Virus record (IMG/VR): IMGVR_UViG_3300021341_000063
Location: 1-39,370 of that record
DNA: 39,370 nt
Direction: 5' to 3' (one strand)
Source of the DNA: a virus
Shown: positions 31,086 through 38,312 of the stretch, in pieces
How positions within the stretch are numbered: position 1 is the stretch's first letter
Layout: the number at the start of each line of letters is the position of its first letter
Translations under genes and position numbers: made by a program
Notes under the pieces: model-generated
Database searches by the model: none
Seen by the model: the letters and a program-made list of their open reading frames with translations, nothing else
What the model was told of the DNA's origin: nothing

Positions 31086-31348
31086 CCGCCCCCGCCAACC
31101 CGATCGCCACCGAGCGCACCGCGCTGCTGAAACGCCTCTACGGCCGCAGCGCCGCGCAGCGCCGCACGCTGATCCGCTTCGCTGTCGAACACTACGGCGG
31201 CTCGCTCACCGGCGCCCTGCCGCCCCTCGGCTACGATCCCGTCACGCTCAGCTTGCTGGGTGTGGTCGCCACCGGCGAAACCGAGGACGCCGCCATCGAC
31301 GCCTGGATCGAGGCCGCGAAGCGCTGCGACGCCGAGGTGCCGGCATGA
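31082..31348 (+). CDS. Small early hypothetical protein
   Basis: An 88-aa protein with a basic helical start (ATERTALLKRLYGRSAAQRR) and a Leu/Gly-rich middle. ATGA overlaps on both sides support translation. No family recognised. Confidence 0.6.
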   Translation: MTAPANPIATERTALLKRLYGRSAAQRRTLIRFAVEHYGGSLTGALPPLGYDPVTLSLLGVVATGETEDAAIDAWIEAAKRCDAEVPA

Positions 31349-31806
31349 CCGGCCCCCTCTCCGCCCCTGTCGCCCTGCGCTCGATGCGCCCCGATCGCGC
31401 GCCCGATTTCATCATCGGCGGCACACACAACCCATACCTGCTGCGCTGGTGGCTGATCCCGCGCAACGAGGTGTTCAACGTCTACTACCACCGCTTCCTC
31501 CGCGACGATGACGACCGCGCGCTGCACGATCACCCGTGGCCCAGCCTGTCGGTGATGACCAGGGGACAGATGCGGGAGATCACCGCAGATGGCACCAAGA
31601 CGATCAGCGCCGGCGACGTGGTGTTTCGCCCGGCCGAGTTCGCCCACCGGGTGGAGCTGATCGACGGGGCGCCCTGCGAAACGCTGTTCGTCACCGGGCC
31701 GAAGATCCGCGAGTGGGGCTTCCACTGCCCCAACGGATTTGTCCCCTGGCAGGATTTCGTCGCGGCCGACGACAAGGGCGGCATCGGCCCGGGATGCGGG
31801 GACTGA
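31345..31806 (+). CDS. Cupin-like phage protein
   Basis: A 153-aa protein with a cupin layout: LHDHPWPSLSVMTRG gives a metal-binding H-x-H, then AGDVVFRPAEFAHRVELIDG, a second cupin-type motif with a His, and TGPKIREWGFHCPNGFVPW near the end. Phage proteins of this sort are known but uncharacterised; they may modify sugars or nucleotides. ATGA overlap at the start. Confidence 0.75.
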   Translation: MTGPLSAPVALRSMRPDRAPDFIIGGTHNPYLLRWWLIPRNEVFNVYYHRFLRDDDDRALHDHPWPSLSVMTRGQMREITADGTKTISAGDVVFRPAEFAHRVELIDGAPCETLFVTGPKIREWGFHCPNGFVPWQDFVAADDKGGIGPGCGD

Positions 31807-31808
31807 TT

Positions 31809-32000
31809 ATGACCCTGACCCAAACCCTGATCCCGATCCTCGCCGCGCTGATGTTCCTGGCCGCCATGGCCTGCGCGCTGGTCCGGCAGATCGCCGCCAT
31901 GCGCAGCGGCGAGACCGACATCCAGAGCCGCGACATCATCTGGGCACTGTCCGGCGGCCTCGGCCTGCTGACCGCCGCGCTGATCTGGGGGGCGGTGTGA
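31809..32000 (+). CDS. Small two-helix membrane protein
   Basis: A 63-aa protein with two hydrophobic segments (about residues 5-26 and 44-62) separated by a charged loop (RQIAAMRSGETDIQSRD). Its stop overlaps the next ATG by one base. Function unknown. Confidence 0.55.
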   Translation: MTLTQTLIPILAALMFLAAMACALVRQIAAMRSGETDIQSRDIIWALSGGLGLLTAALIWGAV

Positions 32001-32410
32001 TGCAGGTGAACCGCTATCTCACCGACAAGCAGATGGACCACATCGACCACGCGCTCGGCCGCCCGATCAATCCGCTGGCCGAAACCTATCGGAATCGCTT
32101 CACGGTCGAGCCGGACAGTGACGAGGCCGCCGCATTCCGCGCCTCTCCCAACTGGTCGGAAGGCCGGACGTTCGGTGGGATGACCACGTTTCAGGTGACG
32201 ACCGACGGCCGCCATGCTCTGCGCGACCACCTGCGCGCGATCCGCGATCCGCACCGCGCGTTCGACATCACCTTTGAAGGGTTCACCGAAACGGTGATCG
32301 CGAAGACGCGCAGCGAGGCGAAATACGATCACTGGCTGAGGATCAGCGACTGTGACCCGGACCTGACATTCGGCGACTATCTGCGCAACGCACGCGTGAG
32401 GGCCGCATGA
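32000..32410 (+). CDS. Early hypothetical protein
   Basis: A 136-aa protein (MQVNRYLTDKQMDHIDHALG, then EGFTETVIAKTRSEAKYDHW) with C-terminal FGDYLRNARVRAA. It is translationally coupled to its neighbours. Family not recognised. It starts with ATG at 32000, overlapping the upstream stop. Confidence 0.62.
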   Translation: MQVNRYLTDKQMDHIDHALGRPINPLAETYRNRFTVEPDSDEAAAFRASPNWSEGRTFGGMTTFQVTTDGRHALRDHLRAIRDPHRAFDITFEGFTETVIAKTRSEAKYDHWLRISDCDPDLTFGDYLRNARVRAA

Positions 32411-32598
32411 CCGCCCGCCAGAACCCACCGGCCCACATGCCGCGCCCGATGCGCCGCGGATGGACCCCGCGCGAGCGCATCGGCATCGCCCAGAGCTGCA
32501 GCCTGCACAGCCGCATCACCGCCGTGACGCTGCCCGAGCCGCCCTGGCAACAGGACGACACCGGCGCGCGGCAGGGCAACGAACCGGACCGGACATAG
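32407..32598 (+). CDS. Small basic hypothetical protein
   Basis: A 63-aa Arg/Pro-rich protein lying directly upstream of the clamp gene with an ATGA overlap. It has no recognised motif and could be a short regulator or not translated. Support is mainly the overlap. Confidence 0.45.
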   Translation: MTARQNPPAHMPRPMRRGWTPRERIGIAQSCSLHSRITAVTLPEPPWQQDDTGARQGNEPDRT

Positions 32599-32609
32599 AA
32601 GGACCCACC

Positions 32610-33722
32610 ATGAACGCCACGACGGACTTCACCACCACCGATATCGCCATTGCGCCGGCCGACCTGCGCGCGGCGCTGAAATCTCTGAAACACGGGTACG
32701 AGAAGCGCAACACGATCCCGGTTCTGGGCACCTGCCGGATCGCAGCGAACAGCGCGTCCGGGCTGGTGAAGATGACGGCGACAGACCTCGATCTCCGCAT
32801 CAGCACCACGATCGAGGCGCGGGTGGACCGACACCTCAAGGCGGCGGTGCCATTTGCCGCGCTGCAGGCGCTGGCCAGTGACGACGGCGACGAGGTCGGC
32901 CTGTCGGTTGAGGGGGAGATCCTCACCATGACTTCCGACGGCATGACCGCGCGCCAGAGGCTGCTGTGCGGCCCGGAGGACTTCCCGGTCAGCAACTTCC
33001 CCAAAGATGCGCCACAGATCCGGATCGGCGAAAGCGATCTGCACCGGCTGCTGCGGCTTGGGAAACACTGCACCAGCACCGAGATAACCAGATACTACCT
33101 GAACGGCACCTACCTGACACAGAACAAGACAACCGCGACGCTGCGCAGCGTCACCACCGACGGGCACCGCATGGCGGTGATCGACTGCGACACCAAGGCA
33201 TGCGAGCTGCCGGAGGGCATCCTGCCGTGGAAGGCCGTCGCCGCGATCCTGTCGGAGACACGCGACGGCGGCAACCGGGTGGCCGAGGTTGCGATGACCG
33301 GCCAGCACATCTCCGTCACCATCGGTGACACCCGCATCGAGTCGAAGCTGATCGACGGCACCTATCCCGACTACACCCGCGTCATTCCGAAGGCGGACGC
33401 AAAGTCCAGCGCAACGCTGACCCGCGCGGCGGTCGAGCGGATTCTCCGGATGCAGGTGGCAATCTCCGGCGACCGGCGGCCCGCCCTGCGGCTGGACCCC
33501 GAGCGCGGCGAGATGGTCGCAGAGTGCCACGATGGCAACAGGATCTCGGCGCCGATGCAGTGTCAGGGAAAGACCGCCACCGGCTTCAATTCGAAATACC
33601 TCGCCGACCAGCTGCGCGTGGCCTCTCCGGTCGAGCTCAGCTGGGGCGAAAACGGTGATCCGGCGATTATCCGTGGCGAGGACCTGCAGGCGCTGTGGGT
33701 TCTCATGCCGATGCGGGTTTGA
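32610..33722 (+). CDS. dnaN: DNA polymerase III beta subunit (sliding clamp), phage-encoded
   Basis: A 370-aa clamp. It has the three-domain beta-clamp pattern: LRAALKSLKHGYEKRNTIPV near the start, ATDLDLRISTTI (domain 1), RSVTTDGHRMAVIDCDT (domain 2), and the C-terminal ...ALWVLMPMRV that matches the canonical LMPMR[LV] end. The RBS is AAGGA about 8 bases upstream. It is full length and intact, so it should form a ring around DNA and hold a polymerase. No polymerase gene is seen here, so it would work with host DNA polymerase. Confidence 0.96.
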   Translation: MNATTDFTTTDIAIAPADLRAALKSLKHGYEKRNTIPVLGTCRIAANSASGLVKMTATDLDLRISTTIEARVDRHLKAAVPFAALQALASDDGDEVGLSVEGEILTMTSDGMTARQRLLCGPEDFPVSNFPKDAPQIRIGESDLHRLLRLGKHCTSTEITRYYLNGTYLTQNKTTATLRSVTTDGHRMAVIDCDTKACELPEGILPWKAVAAILSETRDGGNRVAEVAMTGQHISVTIGDTRIESKLIDGTYPDYTRVIPKADAKSSATLTRAAVERILRMQVAISGDRRPALRLDPERGEMVAECHDGNRISAPMQCQGKTATGFNSKYLADQLRVASPVELSWGENGDPAIIRGEDLQALWVLMPMRV

Positions 33723-33831
33723 GCGAACAGAACACCCCCGACGTAGTGCCGCGAAACCTGCGCTACGCAAACTGGCCGGGGGCGGCATCCCCGCTCCCGG
33801 CGCTTTTCAGAGAGGAGGCAGCGATACAACC

Positions 33832-34122
33832 ATGTGGATACTGAAAGGAACCTGCCACAATACGGGCCACCCTTGGAAGGATGGCCACAAGAGAGGCGAG
33901 ACGGTGTTCGTTTATTCGACAACCTTTCCAAGGCCTTATGCAGAAGGGCAACACCCGCGCGTCGGAAACACAGGTGGCTCCACAGTCACGGATGAGCACT
34001 TCACGCTTAGACCTGCGTCATTGGTGCAGGTGGTGCGATTGATACCAACCATCCTTTCAGACTTCTGCCGCGATTGGCGCGGGCCTCTGGCCAAACTGCC
34101 GAGATACCCCACCACCGAATGA
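33832..34122 (+). CDS. Small hypothetical protein with cassette-shared 3' end
   Basis: A 96-aa protein (MWILKGTCHNTGHPWKDGHK, then RLIPTILSDFCRDWRGPLAK) ending PTTE. A GGAGG lies about 13 bases upstream, rather far, so the start is somewhat uncertain. The final codons are part of an 81-bp repeat whose second copy closes the following gene. Function unknown. Confidence 0.55.
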   Translation: MWILKGTCHNTGHPWKDGHKRGETVFVYSTTFPRPYAEGQHPRVGNTGGSTVTDEHFTLRPASLVQVVRLIPTILSDFCRDWRGPLAKLPRYPTTE

Positions 34123-34190
34123 AGGCCCGGCATCCCGCCGCGCCACCCTGCCGGGGCCTGAGTGAGTGAGCCCCGGCGGGTAGAGGAGAG
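34110..34190 (+). repeat. Intergenic cassette repeat, copy 1
   Basis: An 81-bp element that includes the last codons and stop of the upstream gene, a perfect 8-bp hairpin (GCCGGGGC at 34150 and GCCCCGGC at 34170) with the loop CTGAGTGAGTGA, and the purine-rich ribosome site of the next gene. It is about 95 percent identical to copy 2 at 34480-34561. It could act as a terminator-like or RNA-stability hairpin; the loop carries stop codons in several frames. Confidence 0.9.
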
Positions 34191-34195
34191 AAGCA

Positions 34196-34492
34196 ATGAA
34201 CCAGATAGAGACATGGCAGCAAGGTCGTTTCATCGACAAGCCGCAGTACAACAAGGCTGGCGATCTGTGGAAGGACGAGAAGCGCCGCGAGGAAAAGCAT
34301 CTGGTTCGACCAGCACCGGAGGAGAACGCCATCTGTTGGTGCCCTAACCCGGACCATGCCGAATGGATCGCGCAGCGCCTGAACCTCGCATCGAAGCTGG
34401 AACAGATGACCTACGACTATGCGACCGGAAAGACCGACGCCACCGAGATCATTTCCTTTGTCAGGTCTGCGGCCAACGACACCACCGAATGA
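34196..34492 (+). CDS. Small protein enclosed between two cassette repeats
   Basis: A 98-aa protein (MNQIETWQQGRFIDKPQYNK, then CWCPNPDHAEWIAQRLN) ending DTTE. Flanked by an 81-bp repeat on each side, it looks like a single-gene cassette with its own ribosome site and end. A CxC followed by a His suggests possible metal binding. Function unknown. Confidence 0.65.
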   Translation: MNQIETWQQGRFIDKPQYNKAGDLWKDEKRREEKHLVRPAPEENAICWCPNPDHAEWIAQRLNLASKLEQMTYDYATGKTDATEIISFVRSAANDTTE

Positions 34493-34561
34493 AGGCGCGA
34501 CATTCCCGCCGCGCCACCCTGCCGGGGCCTGAGTGAGTGAGCCCCGGCGGGGAGAGGAGAC
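34480..34561 (+). repeat. Intergenic cassette repeat, copy 2
   Basis: Second copy of the element at 34110-34190, with the same shared gene end (ACCACCGAATGA), the same hairpin (GCCGGGGC at 34521 and GCCCCGGC at 34541) and the same purine-rich ribosome site before the next ATG (34569). It differs by a few substitutions and one inserted base. Confidence 0.9.
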
Positions 34562-34568
34562 AGAGACG

Positions 34569-35426
34569 ATGACCACGCCAGACATGGAACCGATCACCGA
34601 CAGCGCGGACCTGGTACTGTTCCGCGCCCCGGACGAGGCGGCGATCCCGCAGGCCTCCGACACGCTGCGGCTCGCCTTCGTTCCGGTCGCCGCGCTGGTC
34701 GTAGACCGCCGCTATCAGCGCCGCACCAGCGAGGCGTCGCGATCGCGCATCCGCAAGATCGTCGCCGGGTTCGCCTGGTCGAAGTTCGGCGCCATCGCCG
34801 TGACCGAGGTGGGCGAAGGCCAGTATGCGGTGATCGATGGCCAGCACCGCGCGCTGGCCGCCTGCGTGGTGGGCGCCGAGGCGGTGCCGGCGGTGATCGC
34901 CTCCGGCGACATTGCCCGGCAGGCCGAGGACTTCGTCGGGATCAACGCGGTGCGCACGTCGGTCGCGGCGATCGACAAGTTCCGCGCCCGGGTGGCCGCT
35001 GGCGACGAGGTGGCGGTGCAGGTCAACGCGATGCTGACCGAGCTGGAGATCTCCACCGACGTGCCGGCCGGCGCCGGGGTCAGGTACCGCGAAACCCGCG
35101 CCGTCAGCACGCTGGAAAAGCTGCAGAAGCGTCTGGGCCGCGGCGTGGTGTTCACCGCGCTGGAAACCCTGCTGGACGCCCAGCCAGACCAGCACAACCT
35201 GCTGACCGCGTTCTCAATCGAGGTCACGGCGATGGTCGTGGCGCGGATGATCGACGCCGGCCGGGATCTGGCGCGGCTCGACGCGGTGCTGGCCGACACG
35301 GATCTGGAAACGCTGAAAGAGGAGGCAAGCGCTCTGCGCAAGCTGACCGGCGGCGGCACGGCGCAGCGCGGCGCAGAGCTGCTGCTGCAGGCGGTGAACA
35401 AGGGCCTGCGGGAGAAGGTGGCATGA
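34569..35426 (+). CDS. ParB/Srx-like domain protein
   Basis: A 285-aa protein. The N-terminal ~130 residues look like a ParB/sulfiredoxin fold: FVPVAALVVDRRYQRR, then IVAGFAWSKFGAIAVTEVGE and the hallmark YAVIDGQHRALAA. The rest is helical. Phage members may be ATPases, nucleases or DNA-binding regulators; there is no ParA partner here. The gene follows cassette repeat 2 and overlaps the next gene by ATGA. Confidence 0.8.
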   Translation: MTTPDMEPITDSADLVLFRAPDEAAIPQASDTLRLAFVPVAALVVDRRYQRRTSEASRSRIRKIVAGFAWSKFGAIAVTEVGEGQYAVIDGQHRALAACVVGAEAVPAVIASGDIARQAEDFVGINAVRTSVAAIDKFRARVAAGDEVAVQVNAMLTELEISTDVPAGAGVRYRETRAVSTLEKLQKRLGRGVVFTALETLLDAQPDQHNLLTAFSIEVTAMVVARMIDAGRDLARLDAVLADTDLETLKEEASALRKLTGGGTAQRGAELLLQAVNKGLREKVA

Positions 35427-35662
35427 CCAGCCCTGCCATCCACACCGTCCGGATATCGTCGCACGTCTCCGCCCAGGGGCCGCTGGCAGATGGCGCGTCG
35501 GAGTGCAGCCTCTACGACTGCCCCGCGCGCGATGCCGTCGATTGCATGTCGGGCGCAGCATGCCCGCGCACAGCGGCGAGGAAGATCTGCCCAGGCAATC
35601 GCGTCACCATCGATGCAGGCGGGGCGGTGGTGACCGGCCAGCTGGTGGGGAGGGTGGCGTGA
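35423..35662 (+). CDS. Small Cys-rich protein
   Basis: A 79-aa protein with six Cys residues clustered in one half (ECSLYDCPARDAVDCMSGAA, then CPRTAARKICPGNR), so it probably binds zinc or an Fe-S centre. It overlaps both neighbours and comes just before two larger Cys-cluster proteins, suggesting a shared job. Not recognised. Confidence 0.68.
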   Translation: MTSPAIHTVRISSHVSAQGPLADGASECSLYDCPARDAVDCMSGAACPRTAARKICPGNRVTIDAGGAVVTGQLVGRVA

Positions 35663-36672
35663 TGGGTATACCACTGCACGGCGCCATTCATGACAGCATT
35701 GCGGCCCGTCGGGAGCGGGTTCGTTCGATGGTATCGGTCGGCATGACCGGATCGGAGATCGCGGCGGAGCTGGGCGTCAGCGTTGGAACTGTATCGCTCG
35801 ACAAGAAAGCGCTCGGGATCTCCGGCAAGCGCGGGCCGAGGCCTAGCGGCGACAAGGCGGCAGAGCGGCGGGAGCGCAGCGCAGGTAGGAAACGCACCGC
35901 CCTGGCAGACCGCCGCCGCTTCCGCACAACGCCGGTGCCGATGGGCAAGCCGGCCGTTCTGGTCCCTGCGGAAACCAGTGGCACCCGCTTCCCGGAGCGC
36001 GTGGTCCAGCCGGGAGCCTTCGGGCCTGCGCTCAAGGACGGCGCCAACAATTCCAAGATCGGCGGCGATGTTCTGGTTGGCCGCCTGCGCGGTGCGCCGA
36101 TCTTCACCCTGACACTGGAGGAACGGGCCACCTGCCCGCGCGCCTGCCCGCTCTGGCGCGGCTGCTACGGCAACAACGACCAGCACAGTCGCCGCCTGCG
36201 CCACGGCCCGCGCCTGGAGGCGCAGCTGCGCGAGGAGGTCGGTGACCTCTGCGGCAGGCACGGAACCATCCTGGTGCGGCTGCACGTGCTAGGGGATTTC
36301 TACTCCTGGCGCTACCTGTGTCTCTGGGCCGATTTGCTGGACATCCACCCCGGACTGCACGTCTTCGGCTTCACCGCCTGGGGGAAGGAAACGAAGATCT
36401 GCGCTGGCGTGGCCCGGCTGCGCGGCGTCTATCCCCAGCGCTTTGCGATCCGCCACAGCGGCACGACCGGGCGCTGGGGCAGTTTCACCGTGGATTTCCC
36501 GACGACCAAGAAACGGATCGGAGACGCGCTGCTCTGCCCGGAACAACGCTACGCCGGGCTGGAGACGACAGAGGCGCGCGCGGCGATGGCCGGAACCCGC
36601 GGCGCGATCCATTGCGGCAACTGCGCCGCCTGCTGGTCTAGCGACGTTCCGGTCGCGTTCGTTGAACATTGA
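35662..36672 (+). CDS. HTH plus Gp88-like Cys-cluster protein
   Basis: A 336-aa protein. Residues 27-60 form a helix-turn-helix-like segment (TGSEIAAELGVSVGTVSLDK). A basic linker follows. From residue about 95 the sequence resembles phage Gp88-type proteins, with the cluster C158-C162-C168 (TCPRACPLWRGCYGNN) and a C-terminal C318-x2-C321-x2-C324 (HCGNCAACW). Two Cys sites suggest one or two Fe-S clusters and radical-SAM-like chemistry, but no function is known. TGATG overlap with the upstream gene. Confidence 0.7.
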   Translation: MGIPLHGAIHDSIAARRERVRSMVSVGMTGSEIAAELGVSVGTVSLDKKALGISGKRGPRPSGDKAAERRERSAGRKRTALADRRRFRTTPVPMGKPAVLVPAETSGTRFPERVVQPGAFGPALKDGANNSKIGGDVLVGRLRGAPIFTLTLEERATCPRACPLWRGCYGNNDQHSRRLRHGPRLEAQLREEVGDLCGRHGTILVRLHVLGDFYSWRYLCLWADLLDIHPGLHVFGFTAWGKETKICAGVARLRGVYPQRFAIRHSGTTGRWGSFTVDFPTTKKRIGDALLCPEQRYAGLETTEARAAMAGTRGAIHCGNCAACWSSDVPVAFVEH

Positions 36673-36686
36673 AAGGAGCAAGCCGC

Positions 36687-36929
36687 ATGAAACTGATAAC
36701 CCCCGACACCATCAATTTTCAGGCGCGGATCACCGAGGACGAGCTGCGCGAACGCATGGCGGCCGAGGTGCTGGAACAGATCGGCGGGCTGGGCCCGGAC
36801 GGCAAGCCCCTGCCCGGGATCGAAACCAGCGTGCGCCGCGGCGACGGCCGCAAGGGCGGCTACACCATCGACGTCACCGGCCCCGCCCCGGCGCGGCTGT
36901 ACCTGCCGAAGGGAGTGAGCAATGGCTGA
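36687..36929 (+). CDS. Small protein between the two Cys-cluster genes
   Basis: An 80-aa protein (MKLITPDTINFQARITEDEL, then GGYTIDVTGPAPARLYLPKG) with AAGGAG 8 bases upstream of ATG 36687 and an 8-bp overlap with the next gene. Not recognised; mixed helix-strand pattern, no Cys. Confidence 0.62.
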   Translation: MKLITPDTINFQARITEDELRERMAAEVLEQIGGLGPDGKPLPGIETSVRRGDGRKGGYTIDVTGPAPARLYLPKGVSNG

Positions 36930-37935
36930 CAACACCAAAATCGAATGGGCCACCGCCACGTGGAACCCGCTGGGCGGCTGCACCCGCGTCTCGGAGGAGT
37001 GCCGGAACTGCTATGCCGAGGTCATGGCCGCGCGCTTCTCCGACCCGGGCCAGTGGGGCCACGGGCTGGCGCTGCGGGTCAAGCTGCGGGACGGCACCAC
37101 CGATCACCGCTGGACCGGAAAGCTTGTCCTGCACGAGCACAAGCTCGACCAGCCGCTGCGCTGGAAGAAACCGCGCCGGATCTTCGTCAACAGCACCTCC
37201 GACCTGTTCCACGAGAATGTGCCGGACGAGTGGATCGACCGCGTGTTCGCGGTGATGGCGCTGGCCCCGCAGCATGTGTTCATGGTGCTGACCAAGCGGG
37301 CGGATCGTATGCGGGAATATGTATCGCGTACCGATGACGCTTGGCACGGCAACGCAGACCTCTTTGCGGATCGCTTTAACGCCGCGATGGACTGGAACCA
37401 TGCCTGGATCAACGACATCGACGAAATGCCGTGGCCCCTCCCCAACGTCTGGCTTGGCGTCTCTGTCGGAGACCAGACCGCCGCCGACGAACGTATCCCG
37501 GAGCTGCTGGCCACACCTGCTGCGGTGCCCTTCGTCTCGGCAGAGCCGCTGCTGGGGCCGGTGGATCTCGGTCAATGGCTTGATGGCCTAGACTGGGTGA
37601 TCGTCGGCGGCGAGAGCGGCCCAGGTGCACGGCCGATGCACCCGGACTGGGCGCGGTCCCTGCGCGATCAGTGCGTGGCGGCGGGGGTGTCGTTCTTCTT
37701 TAAACAGTGGGGCGCATGGGGGACTGTTGGCCTGCGACCGTCAGGTACGCCAGGACAATATGCGATAGCGAGCGCCGAGCCGCGTTCAGATTTCTGGACT
37801 CAAACAGTCCACCAGGTCGACCAATATCCTAGAATGTTCGACCTGCTCGGCGGCGCGAGCGTGTTGGAACGGATCGGAAAGAAGGCCGCCGGCCGCCTGC
37901 TGGACAGACGCGAATGGAACGAGGTGCCGGGATGA
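36922..37935 (+). CDS. Phage Gp37/Gp68-like (DUF5131) Cys-cluster protein
   Basis: A 337-aa protein of the phage Gp37/Gp68 family. It opens with IEWATATWNPLGGCTRVSEE and the motif C20-x6-C27-x2-C30 followed by YAE, the likely Fe-S ligand set; later FVNSTSDLFHENVPDEWID, FMVLTKRADRM, WLGVSVGDQ, FVSAEPLLGP and WVIVGGESGPGARPMHPDW match the TIM-barrel-like body, and FFFKQWG ends the core. It probably uses an Fe-S cofactor; the substrate is unknown. A patch near 37730-37850 has lower GC. Confidence 0.9.
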   Translation: MADNTKIEWATATWNPLGGCTRVSEECRNCYAEVMAARFSDPGQWGHGLALRVKLRDGTTDHRWTGKLVLHEHKLDQPLRWKKPRRIFVNSTSDLFHENVPDEWIDRVFAVMALAPQHVFMVLTKRADRMREYVSRTDDAWHGNADLFADRFNAAMDWNHAWINDIDEMPWPLPNVWLGVSVGDQTAADERIPELLATPAAVPFVSAEPLLGPVDLGQWLDGLDWVIVGGESGPGARPMHPDWARSLRDQCVAAGVSFFFKQWGAWGTVGLRPSGTPGQYAIASAEPRSDFWTQTVHQVDQYPRMFDLLGGASVLERIGKKAAGRLLDRREWNEVPG

Positions 37936-38108
37936 GCCTTTTCAAACTGCTCGCGAACACCGTCGAGGGCGTGGCCCAAACAACCATCGGCACCGCCAAG
38001 GCCGCCGCTGGGACGGTCACCGCCGTGCTGGACGACGGCAAGACGATGGACGACGGGCTGAAAGCCATGCGCGATGGCGCCGAAAAGATCGGCAAGGCGG
38101 ACGACTGA
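37932..38108 (+). CDS. Small helical protein
   Basis: A 58-aa protein (MSLFKLLANTVEGVAQTTIG, then DDGLKAMRDGAEKIGKADD), amphipathic helix-like. It has an ATGA overlap with the Gp37/Gp68 gene and lies close to the integrase. Not recognised. Confidence 0.55.
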   Translation: MSLFKLLANTVEGVAQTTIGTAKAAAGTVTAVLDDGKTMDDGLKAMRDGAEKIGKADD

Positions 38109-38111
38109 CCC

Positions 38112-38312
38112 ATGCCAGCCGCTCGCCCCACCCCTGCCGCTATCAGGCGCGCGATCGAGGCGATGCTCGCCGCCGGTCTCACCGTCGGGTCGGTCGTGGT
38201 GCAGCGTGACGGCAGCGTGCGAATCGTTGCCACCGGCGAAGAACAGGACATAGCATCGCTTCCCGACAGCGAGGAGGCGGCATGGGACGCGGCGACAGGG
38301 GCGGTATCGTGA
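38112..38312 (+). CDS. Small protein upstream of integrase
   Basis: A 66-aa protein (AAIRRAIEAMLAAGLTVGSV, then VVQRDGSVRIVATGE) with helix then beta strands. Its 3' end overlaps the integrase start. Excisionases sit here in many phages, but no winged-helix Xis motif is visible, so I leave the function open. Confidence 0.6.
   Translation: MPAARPTPAAIRRAIEAMLAAGLTVGSVVVQRDGSVRIVATGEEQDIASLPDSEEAAWDAATGAVS

Noticed and set aside
32343-33788. A 481-aa minus-strand frame opposite the clamp gene
   Set aside because: Antisense to an intact DnaN with conserved ends; no independent start or ribosome site.
34110-34561. A CRISPR array
   Set aside because: Only two copies, 81/82 bp long and about 290 bp apart, enclosing a gene and the ends of others; not a repeat-spacer pattern.
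38112-38312. Excisionase (Xis)
   Set aside because: It has the right place and size but lacks a visible winged-helix Xis motif, so I left it as hypothetical.
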